A stretch of 64,000 nucleotides of DNA, from assembly GCA_029817715.1 (NCBI GenBank), contig JARUPY010000089.1, positions 868,001 through 932,000 on the forward strand. Reading direction: 5' to 3'. The stretch's first letter is position 1. Every line of letters begins with the position of its first letter. The translations under genes were made by a program, and so were the position numbers. Positions 12,122 to 23,850 of this stretch are shown in pieces. Source of the stretch: Melastoma dodecandrum (Eukaryota; Streptophyta; Magnoliopsida; Myrtales; Melastomataceae). The notes below the pieces were generated by a model that ran no database searches, was not told the origin of the DNA, and was given only the letters and a program-made list of their open reading frames with translations.

Positions 12122-13411
12122 TCAGACAGGTGCCTTGAATATTAATTTGGATTGGTTAGAGTTGTCGTCGCGGTTGGACTCCAAGTCCTCCCAGTTGCTG
12201 ACCACCTGTTCACCCCCTCCTCCCATGACTCCTCTTTTCCTATACTTGCAATACAACAGGAGCTGCAGCAGCCCCAGCGGGCTTCCGGCCAGGTTTGGCG
12301 ACTGCCCCAACATGCGCGAAAGGTCATTAAAGCCGATCATCATAGCCCAAGTTCAAAATAATTACCGGGTTTCACCGACGTTCTTACCGCCAGGATGAGA
12401 TCGTGGCCCAAAAGTCCATAAGCCATCCACAGGGAACTGGCCAGGAATGAGAATAGGGACAGGTAGAATGGCATGAATTCTACACTCTTTGTCATTATCA
12501 CTCGCCTCTGTGATCCCAGAGTACATGTGATTAGTAAGGTAATTTAATTAGGACTGTAATTATTATGCATCGTGTTTATGTTAAGTATCCCTCGATCCAA
12601 GCTTCAAGTGTTATTGTCTTCGATAGATATTAGAACATGGGAGAAGTGTTGCGATTTGACCTTACCATTGCTACAAGAGGCGAGCCGTACATTGCCACGG
12701 ATGCTACCAGCCCGATGCTCCCGACGAACATCTTTCGATGATGGTGGTCGTGGAGCATGAACGTGGAGACGACGGCGATCGCACTGAACGCCAATACTAC
12801 CGCCACCAAGGCCGCGACCAATTTCATCTGCAGGTACGAATGGTTCAAATGAATGGAATTTCTCACTAGGTATTGACGGATGGTTTTTTCTTTTTGAGTT
12901 TCTTCACCGGCCTTGTTCTTATTGGAAGTGAACAAGATGTAGATCAGGATGAATGTGAACTCAGGGACGACCCCGAGGCCATTGATCGTGACAACGGGGA
13001 AGTTCTCCCACTCCTTGCTGACAATCGGCAGGCCGTACCACGTGTAAATGAGGCAGTTCAGCAAGGCGATTATGTATGGGACGCAGGAGAACTCCTCGGT
13101 GCTATTTTTCCGGATCACTCTCGAGAAAGTCAATCTGCAACACCAAAAGAAAAAACCGCATCTCACTTTTCCTAACAACTACCAAGATTAAGCAACAAGA
13201 TCATCACAAAAAAAAAAAAGAAAAATTAGTCATAAGCGAAAGGTTTGATCCGAATTACACTGGGGCCGCATAAAGTAGCAACGAAGTAGCGTTCCCTGTG
13301 ACGAAAATCCAAAACATGTTACTCAGCGCGAAGATTGGAAAATAAGATGGCGATGGCCAGATTATATATTTTACCCAAGACTCCAATGCCGAACCTCAGC
13401 CTGTGTTCCAT
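12122..13411 (-). CDS. SWEET: SWEET sugar transporter (clade I, SWEET3-like), complete
   Basis: Facilitator of sugar movement across membranes with seven helices (two MtN3/saliva triple-helix bundles plus a linker). Six exons: 13375-13411, 13259-13295, 12912-13134, 12666-12827, 12388-12507, 12122-12301. Together they are 759 nt, giving 252 aa, the usual family length. Recognised blocks: FGIGVLGN (exon 1/2), LLLYAAP, LTFSRVIRK, STEEFSCVPY, WYGLPIV, FPVVTINGLG, VGSIGLVASVAMYGSPL, TKSVEFMPFYLSLFSFLASSLWMAYG and SPLGLLQLLLY. Phases agree at every border. Intron 3 needs a GC donor (AAG|GC at 12911-12910), since no GT keeps the frame. An ATG at 13423 is an alternative start. A LINE lies 390 bp beyond the stop codon. 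Two truncated copies lie to the left. Subfamily placement is from memory. Confidence 0.9.
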
Positions 13412-13423
13412 TTCCTGATTCAT

Positions 13424-14808
13424 TCTTTCTTCTTCGGAGTTGAATGTTGACTTGATATGGAGATTGATGATAACAAGGGCCAAAGCCATGGGACTTATAT
13501 ATATAACATGGATGGGACATAAAAAAGGACCAACAAGAGAAGAGAATGATTCCAACTTCAATTCAACTTGGTGGTGGTGGGGATTAAGTGGTTTCCTACG
13601 TTATTTAGTGGCCGGGATCATAAAAACTTTCCCTTTAACCAATGGCCATTAATTTCATGCGGTTCATAGTTTTAGGGATGAAAAAAGGTTGGAGGATTAG
13701 TTTACACCAATGGGGTTTCTTTCATGGAGGTGAAATTGTGAAGGTTGGTTGGTGCAGATTGATGTCATGTGTAAGGACAAAAAGGCTGCTGCAGTGGCTC
13801 ACTGTTGGAACAACAACAGCACACTGATTAAAGAGAAAAAAAAGGGAATGAATAAAGTGGAGTTGTGTGTTGGGTGCTTATTCTTTTATCTCAAGCCTAT
13901 ACAACATGCAAATTTCAAATTCCCACCGAGTGTGATGTGAGCCAAAATGCTGGTGAATTCTTTTAACATCGTGGTTTCAGACAAAGATTGTGTTGTGTTC
14001 AAAGTTTTAGTGGAGGATGTGCCTGGAGCATGTTCTTTCTTTTCTTTTCATCTCTAGCAGTGGAGGATTTTGGAGTGTCTATCCAATATGCCTTTTTCTA
14101 TTTTTGCTTTTTTGGTCAAACATGGAATTCCCTCATCGGAGAGTCTGGACGTTTCCTGTCCCGGAATCGATGAGGTGGGTAATGGATGTATGTAGGTCTC
14201 TCCCCGACCGTTTGTATGCTGTAACGACAGAGAACCGATTCCGTTCGCCACGGTGCGGAGATAAAATGGTTCTTTGCAGCTAAGATATGCCTTGCACCTG
14301 CACAGCACATCACAGAAATGTGCCGGTAGAAAGTTCTCGCTTCCAATCATTCTCCGACAGAGGAGATGTTGGTGCAGGCCGAAGCTAAGCACATGGAGAG
14401 AATGGCATCCGACATGGTGTCGCTGACAAGTACCACTCGAAGAGTGATCACGATTTAACCGGTTTATCCCATCTTCCCATCTTAATCAAGATCCCGAAAT
14501 CGAAAATGACCACTCGAGACCTCCTGGCTTCGTTGCTAACTCAAGCGATGAGGGCATAAACTTGTTTCCCACGATCAAACTGAGGTCAAACAATCCAACA
14601 TACTTGCTGTAAGAACACAACTGTTACTACTGTTCTAATAAGGTGTGGTCGTGCCTGAGAGGGTGGAGATCATTACATACACTTACATGAATGGAAGTAT
14701 CAAGCGAGAAACCCGTATTGTTGTCCGGTATGTGACAAACTATACAACAAGAGTTAAGGTGAAAGGAATGGGGGTGTAAAGAAGCTGCATATACAGGGGA
14801 TGTTGGGT
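13424..14808. other. Intergenic region, no gene recognised
   Basis: Lies upstream of SWEET and downstream of the SIG5 pseudogene, both on the minus strand. Only short open frames of no recognisable family are present. A TATATATAA stretch at 13496-13504 lies about 90 bases upstream of the SWEET start and could be its TATA element. Confidence 0.5.
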
Positions 14809-16683
14809 TCAAACCACATGACGCCGGAGGTAATCCACACGTGTCGAGTGCTTGAGCTTCATCAGTGCCTTCACTTCATGCTTCCTCACCATTTCTCTCG
14901 ATACGTCCAAGTTGCCGGCGATTTCGCTCAGTGTCCTGTCACCTTTACCATCGAGACCGTATCGCTGTCTGATCACCAAGCTTTCCTTGGGCTTCAGGGA
15001 GTCCAGCTGAAAAAGGAATGGGAATCAGTCTAACCCCGTGAAAAATACAAGAGTCTCCACGCAATGCGGAGAGACTCTCAACTGAAAGAAGTGTCACTAT
15101 CATAGTTAAATACCACGTCATCAAGGGCGAGCCTCAGGAGAGCCGGTTGCCTCCTATTGTCTTCACTAATCCCATTAACGTCGGCAATCCCATCAATAAA
15201 CTCTTCCTGTGTAACAGTGTGTCGTGAATTAAGGGAGTAGACAGGCCTTGAAGCCCTCATCAACTTTGCGGTATCTTTCGGTGGAGATGCCCGCTTGCTT
15301 TATTATCTCTTCTTCTGTTGGCATTCTCTCGAGCTCGTACATTAATTCCAGTTCCGATCTATGTATTTCAAGTCTTACCTACATATGGAACGTAAACCCA
15401 GTCAGAAAGCACATCAAAACCAGTCTAGCTTGTAAGGCATTTATCCTCAGTGGAAGGGAAAAGTACCGATTCTAGACCAAAGGAGACACGGATGAAGCTG
15501 GAAACAGTCATGGAGCGGACGATAGCATGCCTGATCCAAAAGAGGCCGTATATGGATAGGCAGAATCTCCTGGTTGGTTCAAACCGGTCAATCGCAGTTA
15601 TAAGCAATTTCACACCAGCTTGGCAAAAATCTTGAAACTTTGGAGTATTTGCAAAATCTTGAAAGTACTTGTTGATGACAATAAAACAAGTCACAGATTG
15701 TGCTGCGAAAACAAAATGATGCCCAGAGCTACTTTAGCATCGGTAATTCTAAAGATCACGGGAAAGAAATGAAAAAACTGTGGCCTCGGAGGAAGGAGCA
15801 CACCTTTATGAGCTTATTCCTCGCTGCATGTCCGATCTCCGACCTCTTCCTTAGTTCAGCAACGCTCATGTTCACAGCATCCGCCAACTTGCCTCGTCAG
15901 TTTCCCAGTCCAAGTCTTTTTGCAGGGTATCCTTCACTTCCAGGATGGCCTACATTCAGAAGAAACAATGTAACCATTCAGTTGAGACCAATATGGGAAT
16001 TTCTCGTCGGATTCGGCTTCTTAAGTTGTAACCATTCACCTTCCTATGTTGCATTAACTTAAACAACCAGGTGTGCTCGGACAAGGGTAGAACTGGAGGT
16101 ATTTTCATCTTCTTCCAGTCCAAAGTGACTATATCGGTTGAAGCTGAATAATCCCCAACAAGCCTCTCGATCTTTTTTTCCTCATTCTGATGATTTTTCA
16201 TCTTCTGGACAGAGGAGGCTATTTCCTCTGCCTTGTTCTTCTTCAGGCTAATCCTTTTATCTATACTCAACCTCCTCGACCACTTCCTTCGACTCCGTAC
16301 CACTTTCTTACCATTCATCAGATCTTTGCCACGCCTTCGTCCTCACTGACTGCGTCAGTAGCGGGTGCCAGCTAGAATATGTTCTCTAATTTAGCAGCAG
16401 CATCAGCATAATCCAATTCCAGGGTACCCGGAGGAACTTCATCCGCAAGAACAGCTTTCCTCTGAGGAGTTCTCGCATTTTTCCTCTTTTTCTGGCGACT
16501 CTTGTCATTCTCCAAAGGCTTGTTACTTCGCTGAGGGCGGGTAGCAACGACGGTGGTATAGCTCTTGCTTGCTTTGAATGCTACAATGAAGGGCTTCTTC
16601 ACGGATGATCGACTAGTTGAGAAACCGGAGCTATATCCTAACGGAGTCCTCGAGGCTGAGCTGGAAACAGTGACCATTCCCAT
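14809..16683 (-). pseudogene. SIG5: Plastid RNA polymerase sigma factor SIG5 (SIGE) pseudogene
   Basis: Nearly the whole protein can be followed: transit-type N-terminus (MGMVTVSSSASRTPLG, 16683), basic linker ([12 protein letters not shown]), DWKKMKIPP block, region 2 ([49 protein letters not shown]), region 3 ([17 protein letters not shown]) and region 4 with the helix-turn-helix ([35 protein letters not shown]), stop at 14809. It is broken: TAG at 16372-16374, TGA soon after, a frameshift near 15889, TGA at 15691-15693 with a one-base loss just after it, and an extra T near 15263. Region 2 also has unusual residues (Gly to Leu in GVKGL, Arg to Cys in RRFRL). In plants SIG5 is the blue-light/stress sigma factor acting on psbD; this copy cannot encode it. 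Confidence 0.9.
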
Positions 16684-17371
16684 ACCCAGTTAGCGTGCTA
16701 GTAATTGTATCATTCAGCACTCTGAAAAAGCAAACAGTAGATCACACAACGTAACAAGAAAGCGGCAGATGCTCCCACTGGGGATCTGTGGTATGGTATG
16801 GAGCTAACATGGTGTACACAACTACCACGTAAATCAACTATGTCATCATTCCATCGAAAGGGCTAGCTCCCGTATTCCATCCACATCAGACCAGGCACGA
16901 TAAGCTACCCCATCTCCAACAAGCCCGAATCTACAGTTGACAACTACTAGGAAACAAGCCAGATAACCACCCGTCATTTATTACACGGGAGCGGGACCAA
17001 CGTTGTCCACAGAAATGCCGCCTCGCGGAAACTAACGGCCCAGATGTCCGGTTCCCTTCATCGGACGGTAACTAAACACTACACGTCACGGAGACAACAA
17101 GTGGCGGTGGTGACGTGAATTGGATCTGTCTGAAAGAGGGAAGGAATTTCCGAAATGAGATTTTGGTTTATGGGCCCGCCTCGAAAGCCTTCTGTGTTTA
17201 TTATATTCAGACGTCACTCGATTTGGGCCATTGGGAAACAAACTAATTTCGTGAGAAAAATCCACAAAATGTTCGGACAGAACACGGTTTCGTTTAAATT
17301 TAAGGCGCGACAATTACACAAGATAGTGGTTAATAATAACCCACAAAGCAGTTGGACCGACCCCTCGTGAT
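16684..17371. other. Intergenic region, no gene recognised
   Basis: Between the start of the SIG5 pseudogene and the stop of SPCH. No homology or repeat is recognised; it presumably contains the 3' UTR of SPCH at its right end and the former SIG5 promoter at its left. Confidence 0.5.
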
Positions 17372-19274
17372 TTAGAGGAAGGTCTGTTGGATTAATAGAG
17401 CAAGCTCCTCTGCACTCAGCTGGCATTCGATCCCGATCTACAAAAACAAATATAAGCAAACATTAAGGTTGAAATGGTTTAGTAGTGAAGTCGTGTACTA
17501 AGATTTATGTAAGAATGTTTGATGGGGTGGTGGGAGGTGGGGTATTCCCTAAGGCTACCCATAAACTTTTGCCCTATTCGTACTTTCTCGTATCCGATTT
17601 CCAGCGATTAATCGGAGACTACTTGATCGATCTATATGGGGGGATTGAGGCATGTATCGGTTCTTGTGTCATTTTCTTTATTTGGGACCCCCCCCCCCCA
17701 CACACACACACACACACTCCATACCCTCTATATGCACAGATACGTTGTCGTAAATAGTTTATTGGGACCGAAGAAAATAACTCGTCGTCTAATCTAATCT
17801 CCATCAAATTTGTGTCGATGGGTACGTTTCCTTAGTATGTTGCCATATTTAATAATAATAGTAAGGCAAGCCTGACCCGTCACTCTCCTCTCTCCTTCTG
17901 CGACAACATGAAACCTAAAACTTTACTCCAACCAAGACAAATTCTGGATCCATCCACTCTCTCTCACACACACACACACAGACACAGACAAAGAGAGTGT
18001 CCGACCATATGAAAACATAACGGGAGAAAAATTTCGATGTTTTTTGTTTTTTTAAGATGTTATTAGAACTTACGTGCCAGAAAAAAACTTGGAATTCGGA
18101 AGATTTTTAGTTGAAAGAGAAGGGTAAAAGGAAGTGTACCTTGATAATGAAGGAATTGACCATGGTGGTTTTGTCGACGGGGCAGATGTGGACGTGGAGG
18201 ATCTCGAGGGAGAGGTCCCCCAGGGCCGCGATGATCTTGAGCGCCTGCCCCGGGATCCTAGGAGACACTGTCCTCAGCACGAGGTTCGCCCCTGAGAATC
18301 TGACTTCCACGTCCGCGACCTCGGACTTGGAGTTCGCTGCCACAGGCTGGAGGTCGTGGCTGCCCAGGATGTTCTGGTTGTCGATGGATGAGGAGACGGA
18401 TGCAGATGAGGAGGTTGGAGAAGGCGGGATCGGAAGGAGGGACAGCGGAGGCTTGTAAGGGCTGGTGGGCGGTTGGGGAGTCCTGGGGCTTAGCGGGAGA
18501 CTCACCCTGGGGCTCAAGGGAGGTTTCCGAGGGCTGAGCAAGGGCGGTGCAGTTGCGGTGCTCGGTCTCGGGCTTAGGACTTCACTGTAGGCTTTCCTTT
18601 GCTTCTTGGCTTCTAGGGATTGTAGGACTTGTTGCAGTTCGCTGATGTAGTCCACCACTCCTCCAATTATCGATGCTTGATCACCCTGAAATAATTCGTC
18701 ATCCTATCACTATGCAAAGAAATCTGGAAGAACGTACTCCGCATCCCCGGCAGTTCGAGCAAGAAGTTGCTTAGAGTTCCGGAGAATGTAAAAAACATAT
18801 GTGACGTGTGAATTAATGATCACGGAAAAAACTCGTCTAAGCAAGAGTTCTCGGAACCTGAGATGTTGGGGAACTCACCCTCTTCACATAGAAGCAAGGC
18901 ATGATGGAGCGCAAGATCGAGAGGTTCTCATTCATCTGCTTCCTCCGGTTACGCTCCACCGCTATGTGAGACATCCTCTGGTTACCCTCGTCCCCATCTT
19001 CTTCCGTCTCGACACCACTCCCACATGACTTCGCCCTCTTCCTCTTCAACCGGACCTCCTCCCCCGGCTTCTTACCTTCCTCATCTTTTCTACCTTTTGC
19101 CTCAACGAAGCCAGATAAGGCTTCAACCTCCGGCGGCGGAAAAGTACCGTTCTCATCAAACCCTCCGTCAAACATGCGGAACATGTCGTCCGGGGACACA
19201 GGCCCGATAAAGTTGGTGTCGACAAATTCTTCCCCGTCAAACATCCCACAAAACGCGTCGCCCATGTCCCCCAT
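17372..19274 (-). CDS. SPCH: SPEECHLESS (bHLH factor starting the stomatal lineage)
   Basis: Three exons: 18879-19274, 18140-18685, 17372-17437, in phase and 335 aa in total. Exon 1 gives an acidic N-terminus, a KRKRAKS basic patch and the bHLH start ([18 protein letters not shown]...[12 protein letters not shown], with the E-box-contacting HxxERxR pattern). Exon 2 starts [31 protein letters not shown], the SPCH/MUTE/FAMA signature. A Pro-rich MAPK target domain follows with repeated SPR/SP sites (LSPRP, LSPRK, LSPRV, LSPRT, TSPYK, PSPTS), the feature that marks SPCH among the three. The C-terminal SMF/ACT-like domain ([31 protein letters not shown]) ends in the short last exon ([13 protein letters not shown]). 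It acts in nuclei of protoderm cells, as a heterodimer with ICE1/SCRM in Arabidopsis. Starts at 19295 or 19265 are also possible. Confidence 0.93.
17692..17719. repeat. C-run plus (CA)n microsatellite in SPCH intron 2
   Basis: About ten C residues followed by a CA dinucleotide run. It lies in the ~700-base second intron of SPCH, which also contains a second CA-type run near 17967-17981. Confidence 0.85.
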
Positions 19275-19295
19275 TTGAGAACTCCCTGGAAGCAA

Positions 19296-20899
19296 ACGCC
19301 CTATTTTTATCTCTCTCGGAGGAACGAAGCGAGCTGGTAAGAAAACACAACGATTCAGAAGACACGGAACAGTGGTGGCTGTGGTGGTGGAGTTAGTGCA
19401 AGAAGTAGAAATATTTAGAGTGGGGCGAGGTGGAGAAAGAGTAACGTCTAGAATTAAATATATGTTTCATTCAAAATTCATATGTTAAATTTTAAGTGGA
19501 AAATATATCTAAAATTTTAACTAAAATTGAGTTTAATTTATTTTATTTGGGTTTTGTTAACGAGTTGCACTGAAACTACCTGTTAAGACATACAAAGCAT
19601 ATTAAATATTAAATTAATCAAATTAAAGCACATTAATTGACTCTTGACGGATGTCCTGAGGTTTGTTAACAAAATTCTTTTTATTCACGACGAGGAGAGT
19701 AAATGCTTGGTAACTAAAAAATGATATTTTTTTTCTAGGTGATAGATGTGATTTTCGATATGTATGAAATATTTGTCTAGCAGGGTTGTGTGATGTGAAA
19801 GGGACTAAACTATCGCCATCAATCAAAGCACCCCTTTTTCTCTCCCTCAACCCCACTTTTGTGTTTTTGGATCTGTCGGGCGTCTGTGTTTTGAATGGAG
19901 GAGTCTTTTCGAGGTTTGGATTCTCAGCTCTTTTGGGGTTTTTTTGTCTTTCCTGATTCGGTGAATAATTATGTCTTTCTTCGAAAGGGGGAGTCAGTCA
20001 GTGCCTTTAATTTTCCGACTGTTATCTATTCTCGTTAAATTCTCAGCTTATTGTTTTTATTATTTCGCAGAATCATGTTTCTGTGAAATAATGGCCAGTC
20101 TAACGAATCACTACGTTTTTCCGTCGGGAAAAGTGGTCCGATTCCCTGTCTTTCATAGGAAAGTTTGTCGGTAAAAGACCGTGTCCGGCCGGAGGCTCGC
20201 CGAGATTGGTTTCGCCCTGTGGCTGTCCTTCGTCTCCCTGCTGCAACTGTTGACATGTCTTGAGAACCTGCCCGAACCTCTACTGCGGAACCGCTGGCGA
20301 AAATTTGTCGTCTCTGGTCGCTCTTGGCCACCATATCCATATTAACCTCGTTTGTACTTCATATCTGAAGCACCCTATGGCTGTAGGCAGTGCGGAAAAG
20401 TAGTTTCCTGGAACATAAAAGCAACAACGGAACCACATTTGAAGAGAATAATTCGGTAATAATTTTTATGGAAAGCTTTTAGGTGATGAAATGTTCCTCT
20501 AGACAAAGATTCGATGTGTGATTAAGGGATGTATATGCATGTGATGTTTCACCTAATTGTTTGGTATCAGGTGATGGTAACCCTGCAACGAAATCAACAT
20601 AATTATTCGCAAAACAAAACCATCTTCTCTAACTCACAGACCACAGCCACAGCGATCTCTTCCCCAGTTCAATACCTGCTTGTATATCGAAGATCGTAGT
20701 ACAAACTTCAGAAGGTTGCCGAAACAAGGGCCGGAATGATCATTAGCCGATACCAAAATATCGAAATTTCCTGACTTTGCGACATAATCATACTACTGAC
20801 TTGCGCTGATTGCAGATTGTATTCTCGAATATCCTAAGTCCTCTTAAACCTTCCCGAAACTCCAAGCAACGGATCAGTGAACAGAAATAATAAATATAA

Positions 20900-20930
<31 letters not shown>

Positions 20931-22777
20931 TATATTATGATTGATTTAGGGAGGGTTTGAATTCAATTCGTTAATTCGAAAGGGAACAAGAACATTTAAT
21001 AAACACGAAATTCAATATAGAATTCTTTATTTTTATTTAGCCTGAAGGTTAATAGCTGCTATATCTACATTTTAGCCCTGTCCAACAGGTCAGCAAAATC
21101 TAGACTTTAATATAGAGAAGGCCGCATTTCAAAAAAATTCTTCGCGCAATGAGATGCAGCACGGCCTCCCCTTGGGATATGAAGAAAACAGGCGATATCA
21201 TGGGATGATTGCAGGCGGCTGCCAACCGCACATCCGGAAATGATTAAAGGCGCTGTGTCCTTTCGAACGTTCGAGCGAGTCGAAGGAGAGGATCGATCAT
21301 GGCGATACGGGGAGGATGGTGTAGGAAAACGAGAACTCTTCTGTGTCAGCAGGATGCAAGTTGCTCCTCCCTCCCCTGCTTCTCTGTCCCTTCAAATTTA
21401 ATTTTCCAGAAAGACTCCAATGAATTGAATTGCGTTGGACTTGTCATCTCTGTCTGTTACCATTCACTTTCGAAAAGAAAAACAAGAAAACCCTCGATAT
21501 TCAATAAATCCTGGAGACCAGACTAATCAATATCGTATGTCGAACCGTCCAAACCAGCCTATAGAAGAGGCCGGGACGATTGTGTCTGGTGTTTGCAGTG
21601 TTTCTCTGGCACCGTACAGTAACCATGAGATGAAAACGAGATGAAATGAATTTAAAATTTGTACACCTCTAAGATACATAAATGAACGGCACATGCCTTC
21701 TCCTAAACTCGTTCTGCCAAAAGACAGACCAACCGTCACCTTAACTATTATCGGACATGTCTACGTGAATGGTTCGAATTTTCGAAAATCCTTTACCGAT
21801 ATCCATGTCCAAGGCAACCGTAAACAGAGTCTCCCAGGTTAAAGAACGCCCCTGAGAAAACATTCAATAGGAATCTGGAATTCATAATTGTGTCTCAATG
21901 AATGGTTGGTTCCTTCAGACGGTTCCTTAAAAAGGGATCGCCGAATGAATGTGGAGGAAGAAGGGGTGGGGATGGAGAACAAGACAAAGTCCCAATGCAG
22001 TTTGTTTGTGATCATATTGTTTCTTTCTTTCTCTCTTTCAGTGGCAGGTGGTGGCCTCCTGTAATTTTGGGGGCCCTCTGCATGAATCCACATTGAAGGC
22101 CGAAATTTCAACTAGCTAAGGAAGAAAATTCATTTACTTATGTCTTTCATTTTTACGGATTCCAAACTTGAATGGGATTTTATTGATGTCGGGAGAGGGA
22201 GGGGGGACTCCTATTCGCTTGAACAATAGTCATTCCATTTTTCTTTTCTTCTTCTTCCTCACATTCACTCTCTGAACCCCCATCATTTAATTGAACCCAC
22301 GAAATATACGAGGGTTTCATTACTACACCCTTCCCTTCCCTTCCCTCCACCTCAGCCACTCCCTCCACTCCTCGAAACTCGACGTACGGTGTTCGTATCA
22401 GCTTCCCTCCAGACACTTCTTCCGATTAGTCACGCACTTCGAGCTGGCGCGATGATTTTCTCATACCCCTCATGTGCGTTCATTTTTCGTTTTTATGAGA
22501 TTGGCAGTGTGGCAAGGGGGTGCAGTTAAAAGGTTTTATGTCGAGGGAGGGGAAGGGGAGGAAGCAGACAATCGTTTAGATATAATCAGAGATCTTCCGG
22601 CCCCATCTGGATTATCGTGTTGTCCCTGTCCATGTTATGTCTCTCCACCATTCCCACCACCCTCAGGTTCGGAATCTCGCAGGGCCCTAATTATCGAAAA
22701 TCACCGACGCGAGTCATCGCCGTCGTCGCCCCGGGATTCACGGCATTCCTCCTTAAGGTTCTTCATTCACATTCGTA
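19296..22777. other. Long intergenic region, no gene recognised
   Basis: About 3.5 kb upstream of SPCH. It contains an AT microsatellite (AAATAT units then TA repeats, about 20888-20935). Short open frames near 20035-20340, 21299-21644 and 22474-22890 match nothing I know and overlap on opposite strands. The first few hundred bases left of 19.9 kb are AT-rich and probably belong to the SPCH promoter. Confidence 0.5.
20888..20935. repeat. AT-rich microsatellite
   Basis: Imperfect AAATAT repeats passing into a (TA)n run. No associated gene. Confidence 0.8.
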
Positions 22778-23217
22778 AGGGTGTTAATAAGTCGGGCCGG
22801 GTTCGGACACCGCTTACTCGAGCTTGGGTCCGGGTAAAAATATATCGGCCCGAGTTTGAGCCCCAGCCTAACCGAGCTGGAATAATCTAGCTCGAACCCG
22901 GTCAAAAAGATTTCAGCCTGGTCCGGTCCGAGCTCTTTACCCATTTCCCTCCTTTTATATTTATAGTCAATTTCAAAATTTAAATGTTATTTTTTATTTT
23001 TATTTTTTTAATTATTTAATTATTTATAAAATTTATCAAGTCGGACCGAATAGTTTGTTGGGCCGGAAAGTCGGTCCGAGCCCGGCTTGATTGTAAAAAG
23101 TAAGGCCCGAGCCCGAGCTTGAGTCTGACTAAAATTTGACTTTTGTCAAGTCGGGCTCGGGCCAAAAAACGAGCCGGGCCGGATAGTTCGTAGACCGACC
23201 CGGCTCATTAACACCCT
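22778..23217. mobile_element. MITE-like element with AGGGTGTTAA terminal inverted repeats
   Basis: The left end AGGGTGTTAATAAGTCGGGC is mirrored by the right end, which ends CGGCTCATTAACACCCT. Imperfect inversions of GGGCCGG/CCCGAGC-type motifs run far inward on both sides, and the centre is AT-rich (about 22950-23035). Length is about 440 bp with no open frame. The 8-bp flanks are CATTCGTA and AATTCACA (5 of 8 equal), so a target duplication is suggested but not proven. The superfamily (hAT is possible) is undecided. Confidence 0.7.
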
Positions 23218-23850
23218 AATTCACAGTAGAGAGTTTCGAATCGGAAGGGCGTCATTCAGTGATTCCCTGTCTGGACGAAAGCCAGGGATGAACTGGGTCC
23301 ATTGTTACTGCTTATCCCGGCCCATTTGTAGTTATTCGAATGGACTCGGTCCAATTATTTTATTATTATTTTGTTTACTTTGTCAAAAATGTAAAAAAGA
23401 AATCTTTTTCTTTGCCAGATGCACTATCAATAAAAGCGATGGCAGTCACTGGTCTGTGATACTTAGAAAAGAACTGAATTTTCCTTCTGTTGCTGAACAT
23501 ACTGTTGACAATGTTCGCTACGCTCTAAAGATCACCCTTTTGTGCTAACCTTCCGGGCATTCCTCCTTCCAACCAAATGGAATTCAAACTTCTTAATTTC
23601 ATACTTTACTGCCAATATTTCCTTGAGCCTCAAACGAACAAGGAAATCCCATTAATTGCTGTCTCGCACATATCGACCGGTACGTTCTAATTCATGCTAT
23701 CGTTTTTATGAATGTAATAAAATAGAATACTTCTGATTTATTTCATTCCTTGCTAACCTTGTAAAACATGAGCTGCTGACAAACATTATTTGTTTTTCTA
23801 GGGGATTACTGACGTGTATCTAGCCAAGGACGGGCGCGATTTCCCCGTCT
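23218..23850. other. Intergenic region, no gene recognised
   Basis: AT-rich sequence between the MITE and the 3' end of the PHT1 pseudogene; only a chance open frame (23288-23548) of unknown nature. Confidence 0.45.

Larger units (their letters stand above)
9592..13140. repeat. Segmental duplication unit U2, split by a LINE
   Basis: Second copy of the 2204-3686 unit: 9592-9696 matches the FTSH11 upstream flank (2204-2308), the LINE occupies 9697-11730, and 11731-13140 matches from 2321 onward. Unlike U1, this copy runs uninterrupted into the remaining 5' exons of SWEET, so it carries the ancestral right-hand context of that gene. U1 carries the ancestral left-hand context (FTSH11). Confidence 0.85.

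Noticed and set aside
20035..20340. 101-codon minus-strand open frame upstream of SPCH
   Set aside because: Low-complexity Arg/Ser composition, no recognisable domain and competing frames on the other strand.
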